A stretch of 62,659 bases of DNA from Deltaproteobacteria bacterium RIFCSPLOWO2_12_FULL_60_19 (GTDB lineage Bacteria; Desulfobacterota; Binatia; UBA9968). Both the position numbers and the translations under genes were made by a program. Positions 49,642 to 58,863 of this stretch are shown one piece after another. The notes beneath the pieces were generated by a model, which was given only the letters and a program-made list of their open reading frames with translations, was not told the DNA's origin and did not search any database. Location: NCBI GenBank assembly GCA_001798595.1, contig MGSS01000102.1:1-62659 (forward strand), written 5' to 3'. Within the stretch, counting starts at the first letter, position 1. Each line of letters starts with the position of its first letter.

Positions 49642-51024
49642 CTACCTCCGCACCGGCGGCACGAATTCACCGTCGCCCGGCTTGCCGATTACCTTGCCGT
49701 TCTCCATCACCATTTTTCCACGCACGATCGTGTAAACCGGCGCGCCTTTGACCTTGCGTCCGTGATACGGCGTCCAGCCGACCCGCGTGTAGGTCGTCTC
49801 GTTGGTGATCGTCTCTTCCTTCTCCATGTCGATGATAGTCAGATCGGCGTCCGAGCCGACCTGGATCACTCCCTTGCGCGGATAGACGCCGAAGATGCGG
49901 GCGGGATTGTAGGAGGTGATGCGGACCAGCCGGTCGAGCGTCAATTTCCCCTCGTTCACGGCGGTGAGAAAGAGTCTCAGATAGTCCTGAATCTGCGGCT
50001 CCCCTCCCGGAGATTTCCACATATCTTTCCATCCGACGTCTTTTTCTTCCTTGGTGTGCGGCGCATGGTCGGTGCCGATCAGATCGACGGTCCCGTCGTT
50101 AATACCCTTCCACAGCGCCTCGACGTGGGCCGGCGGCACCCAAAATCCCAGACAATAAGGCCCCAACTTCTCCACATTTTCCCAGGTCGCAAGGAAAAGC
50201 GCCCAGGGATTCACCTCGCCGGTCACGGGCCTTCCTTCTTCTTTGGCGCGCCGGATCATCTCGATCCCTCCCGGCGTGCTCATGTGCAGGATATGAAGTT
50301 TCGTGCCGGTCGATTTTTGAAAACGGATCAGCGTCGCGATCGCCGTGTCCCAGATGATGCCGTCGAAGTCGCGGTAGGCTTTGGCGTAGGCCTGCGGGCT
50401 TTTGTCGCCGCGCTTCCAGTATCGCTGTTCGATCTCGTCCATTAAATCTTGATCGTGCGGGTGGACCATCAAAGGCAGGCCGGTTTTGGCTACCTCCTCG
50501 AACGCGCGAAAGAGCTGCCCGTGATTATGGAGCCCGATCCCCGGCATGTGCGGGTAGTCCCGTCCGGTGTCTTTGACCATGAAAATCTTGAAGGCGAGGC
50601 AGCCGGCCTTGGCGAGTCCCGGAATCTGTTCCGGCACGGTGCCGGATGGATTGTGGTTAAAATCCACGACCGCTTTCTTTTTGTGGTCTTCGATCAGGGT
50701 ATGGTAGCGCTCGACCGTCGTGGTCGGTGGATCGACGTTCGGCATGCCGATCGACAACGTCACCCCGCCGGCTGCGGCCGCCTGCGTCGCGGTAGTGAGG
50801 TCTTCCTTATGGGTGAATCCGGGGTCCCGGTGGTGGGTATGGGTGTCGATGAGTCCGGGGATTATTTGCTTCCCCTTTGCGTCGATCGTCTTATCGGCTT
50901 GAGCAAATGAGCCGGGCTTGCCCAACCCGGTGACTTTGCCACCCTGGACCGCAATATCGGCGGTTATAGATCCGCCCGGCGTCCAGACCTCTCCGTTTTT
51001 GACCAATAAGTCCACTTTGTCCAT
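49642..51024 (-). CDS. Dihydroorotase/hydantoinase-type amidohydrolase
   Basis: 460 residues. Metal site: HxH in IDTHTHHRDPG, carboxylated Lys in CLAFKIFMV, His in LMVHPHD and in LHILHMSTPGG, Asp in LIGTDHAPHTKEEK. GMPNVDPPTTTVERY is typical of cyclic-amidase enzymes (dihydropyrimidinase, allantoinase, hydantoinase). It hydrolyses cyclic amide or ureide rings. Divergent from the ABC system that follows, with which it may cooperate. Confidence 0.9.
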   Translation of the reverse strand: MDKVDLLVKNGEVWTPGGSITADIAVQGGKVTGLGKPGSFAQADKTIDAKGKQIIPGLIDTHTHHRDPGFTHKEDLTTATQAAAAGGVTLSIGMPNVDPPTTTVERYHTLIEDHKKKAVVDFNHNPSGTVPEQIPGLAKAGCLAFKIFMVKDTGRDYPHMPGIGLHNHGQLFRAFEEVAKTGLPLMVHPHDQDLMDEIEQRYWKRGDKSPQAYAKAYRDFDGIIWDTAIATLIRFQKSTGTKLHILHMSTPGGIEMIRRAKEEGRPVTGEVNPWALFLATWENVEKLGPYCLGFWVPPAHVEALWKGINDGTVDLIGTDHAPHTKEEKDVGWKDMWKSPGGEPQIQDYLRLFLTAVNEGKLTLDRLVRITSYNPARIFGVYPRKGVIQVGSDADLTIIDMEKEETITNETTYTRVGWTPYHGRKVKGAPVYTIVRGKMVMENGKVIGKPGDGEFVPPVRR

Positions 51025-51132
51025 GATTTTTCTATCTCCGTTTCGAAAAAGTTCGAGAAATCCTTATATGATCCGCATTGATCCGTGTCAAACGGCCGGC
51101 GGCCGGTGGATCGCGTCCGGAGCCGCCGGCGC

Positions 51133-51161
51133 TTGACTCCCGCCTATGAATTTGATCTTAT
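51133..51161 (+). promoter_or_regulatory. Candidate promoter of the second ABC system
   Basis: TTGACT (51133-51138), 17-bp spacer, TCTTAT (51156-51161), 45 bp upstream of the binding-protein ATG, in the 182-bp divergent gap. The -10 match is moderate. Confidence 0.35.
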
Positions 51162-51206
51162 CCTCCCTGCCGTCGTCTAAGAGGGCAGAGAGAGGGGGAT
51201 CGAACC

Positions 51207-52220
51207 ATGAAACGAACCTTGAATTCAATTATTGGATTGCTGGTGGTCGCTGTATTCGCGGCGGGCACGGCTTCCGGTCAGAACCCGGCGCTGGTTGATG
51301 CGGCCAAAAAGGAGGGCGGCAAGGTCGTCATCTACGGCTCTCTCGAGTCCGACAGCATGGATGCCGTGAATAAAGTGTTTCAAAAAAAAACCGGCATTCA
51401 GGTCGAATACTGGAGAGCGTCCGCCACCAAAGTCATGGACCGCGCCTTGAGCGAGTACCGGGCCGGCAAGCCGGGGTTCGATATTATTCTCACCAACGAC
51501 AACCCCATGCAGCTCATGCTAAAAGAGGGCATCTTCGCCAAGTACGACTCTCCCTCCGCCAAAGAGTTTCCCAAGGATGCCATCGATCCCAACTTAGGTC
51601 CGAGATACCGCAACGTTATTATCGGCGTCCTCTATAACAAAAGTCAGATCAGTCCGGCCGATGCGCCGAAATCCCTCGAAGACCTGGTGAACCCTAAGTA
51701 CAAGGGCAAGCTGGTGATGCCGGACCCCACGCAGCATACGACGACGACGCAGTGGGTCGCCAGCCTGCATAAGCTCATGGGCAAAGAGAAGGCCGATAAA
51801 TACGTCCGGGATCTCGCCGCGATGAAGCCCATTTTGGTCGAGTCGCTTCTGCCCGCCGCGGAGCGGGTTTCGACCGGAGAGACGCCGATCGCGATCACCT
51901 ACGTGAAGTACGCTTTCATCTTCGGTAAAAAAGGCGCGCCGCTGGACCATGTCAGGCTGCCCAAAATGATGGGCGACGGCCACTATCTGACCCTGGGCAA
52001 CAAGGCGCAGCATCCGAACGCCGGCAAGGCCTTTATCGACTTTTTCCTCGGCGCGGAGAGCATGAAAATGATCGCCCAGTTGGGTGAGTTTGTGAACCGC
52101 AAAGGCGTCTATCCGCCGCTGCCGGACGCCGACAAGATCCAGTTCGTCGAGATGGTCGATCTCGACAAAAAAGGTTTTGCGGAAAAGAAAAAGGAGTATA
52201 CCGAAATATTCCTGAAGTAG
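51207..52220 (+). CDS. Extracellular solute-binding protein, family 1 (iron-type)
   Basis: 337 residues, AGAGAGGGGG upstream. Signal peptide to TASGQ, then AAKKEGGKVVIYGSLESDSMDAVNKVFQKKTGI, LEDLVNPKYKGKLVMPDP and GKAFIDFFLGAESM, the AfuA/FbpA pattern. Forms an operon with the fused permease; no ATPase gene follows. Confidence 0.9.
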   Translation: MKRTLNSIIGLLVVAVFAAGTASGQNPALVDAAKKEGGKVVIYGSLESDSMDAVNKVFQKKTGIQVEYWRASATKVMDRALSEYRAGKPGFDIILTNDNPMQLMLKEGIFAKYDSPSAKEFPKDAIDPNLGPRYRNVIIGVLYNKSQISPADAPKSLEDLVNPKYKGKLVMPDPTQHTTTTQWVASLHKLMGKEKADKYVRDLAAMKPILVESLLPAAERVSTGETPIAITYVKYAFIFGKKGAPLDHVRLPKMMGDGHYLTLGNKAQHPNAGKAFIDFFLGAESMKMIAQLGEFVNRKGVYPPLPDADKIQFVEMVDLDKKGFAEKKKEYTEIFLK

Positions 52221-52232
52221 GGTTAACCGCCG

Positions 52233-53984
52233 GTGAACGATAGAAGTATCGCGGTCGGGCGAGCGCTCCCCGCGTGGGGGGGGCTCGCCCGACTTGTCCT
52301 ATTCTTTACTCAGCCCGTCAATCTGGTCTTCGCCGGCATCGCCGCCATCATTGCCTTCCTCGCGCTTTACCCAAGCTTTTTTCTTTTATACGGAAGTCTG
52401 ACCGATGCGCCGCTCGGCGTTCCTGGCCACTTCACGCTCCGGAACTACGTCCAGGCCTACACCGACCCTACGGCGTACCGGCTGATCCTGACTTCGTTTC
52501 TTTTCGGCATCGGCGCATCGGCGCTGTCCGTGTTTTTGGCTCTGACGCTTGCCTGGATCACGATCCGGACCAATGCGCCGTACCGAAGGCTGTTCGAATT
52601 GACCGCCATCGTCCCGAATATTCTCCCACCCATCCTGATCTCCATTTCCTGGGTCCTTCTGCTCAACCCGAGCAACGGCCTCATCAACGTGATCCTGGTG
52701 CGGCTGTTCGGCTTGACGACGGCGCCTTTTAATATCTACTCGCTCCCCGGCCTCATCTTCGTCGAGGGGCTGATTCTGACGCCGCTTGCGTTCTTGATTA
52801 TTTCCGCGGCGCTCAAAAGCATGGACCCGTCGCTGGAGGAATCGGCGAAGACGCTCGGCTCGGGCGAGATGGGAGTCGCCACGCGGATAACCTTTCCTTT
52901 GATGCGGCCGGCCATCCTGGCCGCCGGAACGTTGAATTTCGTGAGAGCGGTCGAGAGCTTCGACACGCCGGCCATCATCGCCCTCCCGGCGCGCATCGAG
53001 GTCTTCACGACGAAGATTTGGCGCGAGGCTTTGGGTTCCTTCCCGACGAACCACAACCTGGCGGCCGCCTATGGCGTGGGGATTCTTATCATCGCTCTCC
53101 TCTTCGTTTACCTCTATCGCAAGTTCACCTCGCAGATAGAGAGCTTCTCCACGGTCACGGGCAAGGGCTTCCGGCCGCACCAGATCGATTTGGGCGGGTG
53201 GCGCTACCTCGCGTCGGGCGTTGCGCTGTCGCTGCTGACGATGATGGTGATTCTGCCGATTCTCCTGCTGATGTTGGTTTCTATACTGCCCTATTACCAT
53301 GTGCCCACATGGCAAACCTGGCAAAACCTGACGCTCAGCAATTTTCATTTCGCATTAGAAAACCAGCGGGTCTTCAGAGCCTTCGGCAACAGCATCTTTC
53401 TCGCCGTCGGCGGCGCGACGCTCTGCATGGGAATTGCGGCCTTGACCGCGTACCTAACGATTCGAACCAAGATCGCCGCCCGCGGCCTGCTGGAAGGACT
53501 CGTCTTCATCCCCTGGGCCTTCCCCGGCACGGCCCTAGCGCTCGGTCTTCTCTGGGCCTACGTCGATTTTCCGATTCCGATCTACGGCACGATTTGGATC
53601 ATCATGATCGCCTACGTCACCCGCTTTCTCCCCTACGGGCTGAGAGCGGTGACGAGCACGATTATCCAAATTCATAAAGAGCTGGAAGAGGCCTCGACGG
53701 TCTGCGGCGCCGGTTTCTTCGCCACGTTTCGCCGCATTCTCGTGCCGATGATGCGGCCGGGCATCATGGCCGGCTGGATCATCCTCGCGACGACTTTCAT
53801 GCGCGAGTTCAGCGCCACGCTGTTTCTCTATAGCCCCGGATCCGAGGCTCTCGGACCGCTGCTTTATTTCCTCTATCTCGACGGCATGCGCGGCCGCGTC
53901 GCCGCGATCGGGCTGATCATTTCCCTCATCTCTGTCATCCTCATCGCGATCGCGCAGAGGCTATCGCGCTGGGACAAGCGCTAA
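52233..53984 (+). CDS. Fused double-domain ABC permease
   Basis: 583 residues from GTG 52233, 12 bp after the binding-protein stop. Two permease halves, each with an EAA loop: EESAKTLGSGEMGVATRITFPLMRPA and EEASTVCGAGFFATFRRILVPMMRPG. It resembles the permease at 6205-7926, including the GKGFRPHQIDLGGWRY linker, so the ATPase at 7923 could serve both. Imports the ligand across the inner membrane. Confidence 0.92.
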   Translation: MNDRSIAVGRALPAWGGLARLVLFFTQPVNLVFAGIAAIIAFLALYPSFFLLYGSLTDAPLGVPGHFTLRNYVQAYTDPTAYRLILTSFLFGIGASALSVFLALTLAWITIRTNAPYRRLFELTAIVPNILPPILISISWVLLLNPSNGLINVILVRLFGLTTAPFNIYSLPGLIFVEGLILTPLAFLIISAALKSMDPSLEESAKTLGSGEMGVATRITFPLMRPAILAAGTLNFVRAVESFDTPAIIALPARIEVFTTKIWREALGSFPTNHNLAAAYGVGILIIALLFVYLYRKFTSQIESFSTVTGKGFRPHQIDLGGWRYLASGVALSLLTMMVILPILLLMLVSILPYYHVPTWQTWQNLTLSNFHFALENQRVFRAFGNSIFLAVGGATLCMGIAALTAYLTIRTKIAARGLLEGLVFIPWAFPGTALALGLLWAYVDFPIPIYGTIWIIMIAYVTRFLPYGLRAVTSTIIQIHKELEEASTVCGAGFFATFRRILVPMMRPGIMAGWIILATTFMREFSATLFLYSPGSEALGPLLYFLYLDGMRGRVAAIGLIISLISVILIAIAQRLSRWDKR

Positions 53985-53990
53985 AAAAAC

Positions 53991-54084
53991 CGTGGTCGTG
54001 ATCGTGCTTCGTGTTCGGAAAAAAGCCCATCTGAAATTGCGACGAGCCATCATCTTTTGACACGAGCACGAGCCACGAACCACG
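53991..54084. repeat. Inverted word repeat: TCGTGATCGTG words against CACGAGCACGAG words
   Basis: Left arm 53991-54017 (CGTGGTCGTGATCGTGCTTC), right arm 54061-54084 (CACGAGCACGAGCCACGAAC), separated by about 43 bp. It fills the gap between the permease and the Pht5-like gene and ends just before the latter's AGGAGG site. Confidence 0.7.
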
Positions 54085-54098
54085 AATTAGGAGGCTGT

Positions 54099-55091
54099 GT
54101 GGAGAAACTTCATTTGACGATCGCCTGCGGCGACTACGACCGTACCAAGGCCCTGCAGGACGGAAGCGTCCAGCCGGAAGGAGTGCGGTTAAACTACATT
54201 CCGCTCCAGGCCGAAGAGATTTTCTGGCGCATGAGCCGCCACCAGGAATTCGACGCGTCGGAGTGGTCGCTGTCGAATCACCTGACGATGACGAGCCGGG
54301 GAACTTCGCCCTTTGTCGCGGTGCCGGTTTTTCCTTCGCGCTTTTTCCGGCACTCCTGCATCTTCATCAACACCGATTCCCAAATTCAGGGGCCGGCCGA
54401 TCTCAAAGGGAAGCGAGTCGGCGCGCCGGAATACTCGATCACGGCGGCGGTCTGGATCCGCGGCTTTCTCCAGGACGAGCACGGCGTCAGCCCGCGCGAC
54501 ATCGAGTGGCATATCGGCGGCCAGGAGGAGCCGGGGAGAAAAGAGCGGCTGGAGCTGAAGCTCTCGCCGGACATCCGCGTCGGCGCCATCGCGCCCGACA
54601 AAACGCTCAACGCCATGCTCGAAAGCGGAGAGATCGATTGCCTGATCTCGGCGCGCGCTCCCTCTTGCTTCGTCAAAGGCTCGCCCAAGATCCGCCGCCT
54701 CTTTCCCAACTACAAAGAAGTCGAGATCGACTACTACAAACGGACCAGGATTTTTCCCATCATGCACGTCCTGGTGATCCGCAAAGAGCTCTACGAGCGC
54801 CATCCCTGGGTCGCGCCAAGCCTCTACAAGGCATTTTGCCGGGCCAAGGAGCGCGCGATCCAGAACATGCACATCTCGAATACCCTCGCCTGCACGCTCC
54901 CCTGGCAGTTCGCCGAGATGGATCTGCTGAAAGCGACGTTCGGTCCCGACTGGTGGCCGTACGGCATCGAGCCGAACCGCCACGTCCTGGAGACGCTGAT
55001 CCGCTACATGGGCGAGCAGGAGCTGATCGCCAGGCCGCTCAAAGTTGAAGAGGTGTTTGCGCCGAATGTGGCGGGAGAGTTTAAGATCTAG
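54099..55091 (+). CDS. 4,5-dihydroxyphthalate decarboxylase-like protein (SBP fold)
   Basis: 330 residues from GTG 54099 (AGGAGG 4 nt upstream); the ORF upstream of it is word-repeat sequence. LTIACGDYDRTKALQDGSVQPEGVRLNYIPLQAEEIFWRMSRHQEFDASEWSLSNHL is the signature of the Pht5 family, which shares the periplasmic-binding fold but has no signal peptide. The family includes a phthalate-pathway decarboxylase giving protocatechuate, though many members are only inferred. It fits the dioxygenase at 32594-33797. Confidence 0.82.
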   Translation: MEKLHLTIACGDYDRTKALQDGSVQPEGVRLNYIPLQAEEIFWRMSRHQEFDASEWSLSNHLTMTSRGTSPFVAVPVFPSRFFRHSCIFINTDSQIQGPADLKGKRVGAPEYSITAAVWIRGFLQDEHGVSPRDIEWHIGGQEEPGRKERLELKLSPDIRVGAIAPDKTLNAMLESGEIDCLISARAPSCFVKGSPKIRRLFPNYKEVEIDYYKRTRIFPIMHVLVIRKELYERHPWVAPSLYKAFCRAKERAIQNMHISNTLACTLPWQFAEMDLLKATFGPDWWPYGIEPNRHVLETLIRYMGEQELIARPLKVEEVFAPNVAGEFKI

Positions 55092-55098
55092 CTCGGGA

Positions 55099-55214
55099 AA
55101 AATGCAAAATGAAAATTGCAAAATGTAAAAGTTAAAATGCAAGCCAGAATCGAAGACACAACATCCCTTTCTTCCTCATTTTGCCTTTTTCACTTTGCAC
55201 TTTGCATTTTGCAT
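55099..55214. repeat. Inverted word repeat: TGCAAAATG words against CATTTTGCA words
   Basis: Left arm 55099-55143 reiterates AAATGCAAAATGAAAATTGC; right arm 55177-55214 reiterates CATTTTGC, CACTTTGCA, CTTTGCATTTTGCAT. AT-rich, unlike its neighbours. It starts 8 bp after the stop of the Pht5-like gene. Confidence 0.75.
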
Positions 55215-55239
55215 TGAGCGCCGTTCTAGGCTCAATGAA

Positions 55240-55662
55240 ATGGCGTTAAGCCGTAAAGAGAAGGCGCTTGTCCGCTCCGCCCGCGTGGCGCATCTTGCCA
55301 CCGGGGATCAGAACGGCCGGCCGCACGTCATACCGATCTGCTACGTCTTCGACGGCAAAGAGATCTATTCCCCGATCGATGAGAAACCCAAAAAAAGCTC
55401 GCCGCTTGGCCTGAAGCGAATCAGGAACATCCAGGCGAACCCTCATGTCGCCGTCGTTGTCGATCGGTACGACGAAGACTGGCGGCGTCTGGCCTATGTG
55501 CTGGTCACCGGGAAGGCGAAGGTTTTGCGGAGAGGAGCGAAACACCAAAGCGCCGTCCGACTTCTCCGGAAAAAATATCCGCAGTACCGAAAGATGCGCC
55601 TCGAAGAGCGGCCGATGATCCGAATCATTCCCGTTCGCTGGAAGAGCTGGGGACGGCTGTAG
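55240..55662 (+). CDS. PPOX-class F420/FMN-dependent oxidoreductase (TIGR03668-like)
   Basis: 140 residues from ATG 55240; earlier codons come from the word repeat. KALVRSARVAHLATGDQNGRPHVIPICYVFDGKEIYSPIDEKPKK and RIRNIQANPHVAVVVDRYDEDWRRLAYVLVTGKAKVL are the split-barrel signature of the TIGR03668 subgroup, linked to coenzyme F420. Suggests, without proving, F420 use. Confidence 0.88.
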   Translation: MALSRKEKALVRSARVAHLATGDQNGRPHVIPICYVFDGKEIYSPIDEKPKKSSPLGLKRIRNIQANPHVAVVVDRYDEDWRRLAYVLVTGKAKVLRRGAKHQSAVRLLRKKYPQYRKMRLEERPMIRIIPVRWKSWGRL

Positions 55663-55684
55663 GCCGACGATGCGGCCTTGAGCT

Positions 55685-56256
55685 TTATTGAATCGTGAAG
55701 TCGGCGTCGCTGGTGTCGCAGAGGGACAGAGAGCTGACGCTACAGATTCGAATCCGGGCGGGTGTCGTGGCCGGCTTGCTCACCCTCCACAAATGACTCC
55801 CGTCGTTGGTCGTTCCGTTGGTCAGGCTCCTCCAGGTGACGCCGACGGAAGTCCATTGGATCGTCCGGCTGCTGCCGATGACCCAACTCTCACCTCCGTT
55901 CGGGCCGGTCAGGTTAAGGCGCTTGGTGAAGCTGGCCGTTACAGCTGAATCCGCATTCACCGTCACCATGCAGGCGCCCGCGCCGCGCTATGCGCCGAAG
56001 CCTTTCCCAGAGCGGATGTCCTATCTTTGAACCGCACGAGGATCTCGTCCTCGGCATGGTCCCAATCCCCTGAGAACCGCCCCTGGGACCGCGGCGGGCG
56101 CGCTCCCCGCCTGATCTCCGGCGAAGAATCGGGCAACGTGGGCGCCTCTTGCGCGAACATCTCCGCGCTGAAGAGCGCAAGCGAAGCTAAAAAACCGATT
56201 GCAATTTGTTTTGACGCAGATATTTCTTTCTTTTTGATACAGTCCGTCGAAATCAT
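55685..56256 (-). pseudogene. Decayed secreted protein (subtilase-like N terminus joined to Ig-like end)
   Basis: The 5' part has a signal peptide (IGFLASLALFSAEMFAQEA) and DEILVRFKDRTSALGKASAHS, which resembles the inhibitor-like propeptide of S8 peptidases. After a frameshift near 55970 the 3' part reads LTGPNGGESWVIGSSRTIQWTS and IRICSVSSLSLCDTSDADFTI, a repeat domain of secreted proteins. The catalytic middle is missing, so a large deletion plus frameshift inactivated it. Confidence 0.65.
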
Positions 56257-56280
56257 TCCGCGAACTCACCCATGCCCGAC

Positions 56281-56784
56281 TCAGCGCGACCGCGAGTCCC
56301 CCGGCGGCGCAAACGCCACAGGGAGGTTCAGCCTCTTGAGCCTAACGATATGGTAGGGCTGGGTCAACGCCTCCATGACCATCGATCCCGGCGCCGGAGA
56401 AGTCTCGGCCCACAAAACTAGAACCTGTTTTCCGGCCTCCAGCTCAACCCTCTTGATCTCTATGCCATAGCCCCCTGTCCGCTTCTCGCCCGAGAAGACG
56501 CCAACCACCATCTCCTCCTGGAAATCGACCTGCGGCGCCTGTGGGCCGGAGGAGACGCCTGATTTATGGGCGAGCCATAAATCCTTCCACTCTTTTGCCG
56601 TTACGACGATGACCAATTTCCGTTCGCTGAGCCCGCTCCGAACCCCTTTGTCCACGGTCGCAAAAGGCACGCGGGCGATCTCCTCCGGAGCCGGGGCAGA
56701 AGACGAACGCGCTACCCCGCCGCTGCACGAAAGAACCACCGCGACCAAGCCGGCGCAGGCTGTTTTAGTGAAGAGCGAAAACAT
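56281..56784 (-). CDS. PrcB-like lipoprotein
   Basis: 167 residues from ATG 56784 (an ATG at 56838 is also possible). Lipoprotein signal TKTACAGLVAVVLSCSGG with Cys in VVLSC. The C-terminal domain EEMVVGVFSGEKRTGGYGIEIKRVELEAGKQVLVLWAETSPAPGSMVMEALTQPYHIVRL is the PrcB_C family, named after a protease-complex subunit. Probably anchored in the envelope. Confidence 0.8.
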   Translation of the reverse strand: MFSLFTKTACAGLVAVVLSCSGGVARSSSAPAPEEIARVPFATVDKGVRSGLSERKLVIVVTAKEWKDLWLAHKSGVSSGPQAPQVDFQEEMVVGVFSGEKRTGGYGIEIKRVELEAGKQVLVLWAETSPAPGSMVMEALTQPYHIVRLKRLNLPVAFAPPGDSRSR

Positions 56785-57103
56785 AAACTGCCGGAAAATT
56801 TGCTCGATAGTTCTTCTTGGGCTTATCGGCACTTTCATCTGTTTTTGTTTAACCGGAATGGGCCGAATGAAGCGTTTAATCTTGCCCCCTGCGCTCCACA
56901 CCCTCGCTGGTGACCGATCAGATGAGCAACCGCTGTGCCAATGACTGAAAATCAGGGTGCGCCTTGGTAATCCGTTGAATGAGCGGGAAATCTCTTGAAG
57001 CAGCCGCGAACTGGATACGCGAGAAACAGGAAAGGGTGCCACTTTTTGTTACCCTCGTGGAACCGAAAAGTTACGCTACCCTGCCATCGCAAGCGCTGCG
57101 GCG
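56785..57103. other. Intergenic stretch without recognisable gene
   Basis: 319 bp between the PrcB-like and NtrC-like genes. Open frames here are short and unconvincing. Only a weak 5-bp dyad (AGGGT / ACCCT around 57036-57055) is seen. Confidence 0.5.
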
Positions 57104-58456
57104 CTATTTGATTCCCAGCGATTTTATCAGCTTGAGAAAATATTTTTCATGGAGACCCAGGGCCTTGGCCGCGGCGGTACGGTTGCCTTCGGATTGTTGG
57201 AGCGCTCGGAGAACAAGCTCCCGGCGGTGGGAATTCACAGCCTCACGGTATGAGAGATTCTCTCCGCGCGGCCTTATTTCAGCCGCGGTGATTCTAGCTG
57301 GAAGGTCCCTGGGGGTGATCCCGGGCGCCTGGCCCAGGACGACGGCTCGCTCGATGACGTTGGCCAGCTCGCGGACATTTCCCGGCCAGGCGTACCCTAC
57401 GAGGCTTTCCTGCGCCTGCGGATCGATAGCCGTGAATTGTTTTTTCGTTTCTTTAGAAAATCGCTGGATCAGGAACTGAACTAAAACAGGGATGTCTTCC
57501 CTCCGCTCCCGTAACGGCGGCAGCAGGATGGGAACGACGTTGAGGCGATGATAGAGGTCTTCGCGGAAGCGCCCCTCTTTTACCGCGCTCTCCAGGTCGC
57601 GGTTCGTCGCGGCGATGATCCTCGTGTTTACCTTGAGAGCCTGCGTGCCTCCGACCCGCTCGAACTCCCGCTCTTCGAGGAAGCGGAGCAGCTTTGTCTG
57701 GAGCTCCGCTGAGATATCCCCGATTTCGTCGAAGAAAACCGTTCCTCCGTGAGCCAGCTCTATTTTGCCTTTCTTGAGCTGATGCGCTCCGGTAAACGCC
57801 CCTTTTTCGTGGCCGAACAACTCGCTCTCCAACAGCTCGCGGGACAGACCGACGCAGTTGATCGCGACAAACGGCTCTTCCCGCCGCTCGCTCCAGCGAT
57901 GAACCGCGCGGGCGAAGATTTCCTTGCCGGTCCCGCTCTCGCCCAAGAGCAACACCGTGGCGTTGCTTGCCGCCGCCTTCTTCGCGGTTTCTATCGCCTC
58001 GCTCATCTTCGGGCTCGCGCCGGCGACGAGGCGGTGCTGCTCGCCCGTTTCTTCAAGGAGAATTTCTACTCCCCGTTTGAGCCTTTCCCGTTCCAGCGCC
58101 TTTCGGACGACGATCTCCAGGTGTTTCGGATCGAGAGGCTTGGGGATGAAGTCGAACGCGCCTTCCCTCATCGCCTCCACCGCTTTCTCAATCGAGCTGT
58201 GGGAGGTAATCACAATGACGGGGAGATCGATCCCGTCCCCGCGGAGCGTCCGTAGCAGCTCCATCCCGCCCATCTGCGGCATCTCAAGATCCAGCAGAAT
58301 CAGCGCGGGCAGAGTTTTTTGGAGAGCCCGCAGGCCCTCCTTGCCGTTGGCGGCCGTAGCCACGTCGCAATTCAGGGCGCGCAGCCGCACTTCCAGCAGC
58401 CGACGCGACGCCGCGTCGTCGTCTACAATCAAAACGCGAGCCAAAGTCGTGTCCAT
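57104..58456 (-). CDS. NtrC-family sigma-54-dependent response regulator
   Basis: 450 residues. Receiver domain 1-125 with phospho-Asp56 (LILLDLEMP); AAA+ domain with Walker A GESGTGKE at 172-179, the sigma-54-contacting GAFTGA at 219-224 and Walker B FFDE at 241-244; C-terminal Fis-type HTH (GNRTAAAKALGLHEKYFLKLIKSLGI). It should activate RpoN promoters when phosphorylated, probably by the kinase at 58917-60611. Three bases separate it from the next regulator. Confidence 0.95.
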   Translation of the reverse strand: MDTTLARVLIVDDDAASRRLLEVRLRALNCDVATAANGKEGLRALQKTLPALILLDLEMPQMGGMELLRTLRGDGIDLPVIVITSHSSIEKAVEAMREGAFDFIPKPLDPKHLEIVVRKALERERLKRGVEILLEETGEQHRLVAGASPKMSEAIETAKKAAASNATVLLLGESGTGKEIFARAVHRWSERREEPFVAINCVGLSRELLESELFGHEKGAFTGAHQLKKGKIELAHGGTVFFDEIGDISAELQTKLLRFLEEREFERVGGTQALKVNTRIIAATNRDLESAVKEGRFREDLYHRLNVVPILLPPLRERREDIPVLVQFLIQRFSKETKKQFTAIDPQAQESLVGYAWPGNVRELANVIERAVVLGQAPGITPRDLPARITAAEIRPRGENLSYREAVNSHRRELVLRALQQSEGNRTAAAKALGLHEKYFLKLIKSLGIK

Positions 58457-58459
58457 AGC

Positions 58460-58846
58460 TTAGCTCCCCCGAATCTTCCGGCCGACGTAGGAACTCACGA
58501 GCTGCAAGAACCTGGTCTTGTCGAGCGGCTTGGTGAGGTAATCGACGCAGCCGGCGGCGAGCGCCCTTTCCCGGTCCCCCTTCATCGCGTAAGAGGTCAC
58601 GGCGATCACCGGGATATCGCGCGTGGCGGGGTTTTCTTTGAGTTTCTTTGTCGCCTCAAGACCGTCCATAGTCGGCAACTGGACATCCATCAAAATCAGA
58701 TCGGGCCGCTCGCTGCTCAGAAGATCGAACGCCTCCTGCGCCGTCGTCGCCTCGCGCACACGGTAGCCCTGCGAGCGGAGGAGAAATTCCGCCAGGCGCC
58801 GGTTGACCGCGTTGTCTTCCACCAACAGGATCGTAGCCCCAGCCAT
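58460..58846 (-). CDS. Single-domain response regulator (CheY/DivK-like)
   Basis: 128 residues after a GAGAGGA site. Only a receiver: acidic pair in LVEDNAVNRR, phospho-Asp54 (LILMDVQLP), Thr in VIAVTSYAM, Lys in YLTKPLD. Likely a phosphorelay intermediate or decoy between the kinase and the NtrC-like regulator. Confidence 0.93.
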   Translation of the reverse strand: MAGATILLVEDNAVNRRLAEFLLRSQGYRVREATTAQEAFDLLSSERPDLILMDVQLPTMDGLEATKKLKENPATRDIPVIAVTSYAMKGDRERALAAGCVDYLTKPLDKTRFLQLVSSYVGRKIRGS

Positions 58847-58863
58847 GTTGTCCTCTCAAGTGC

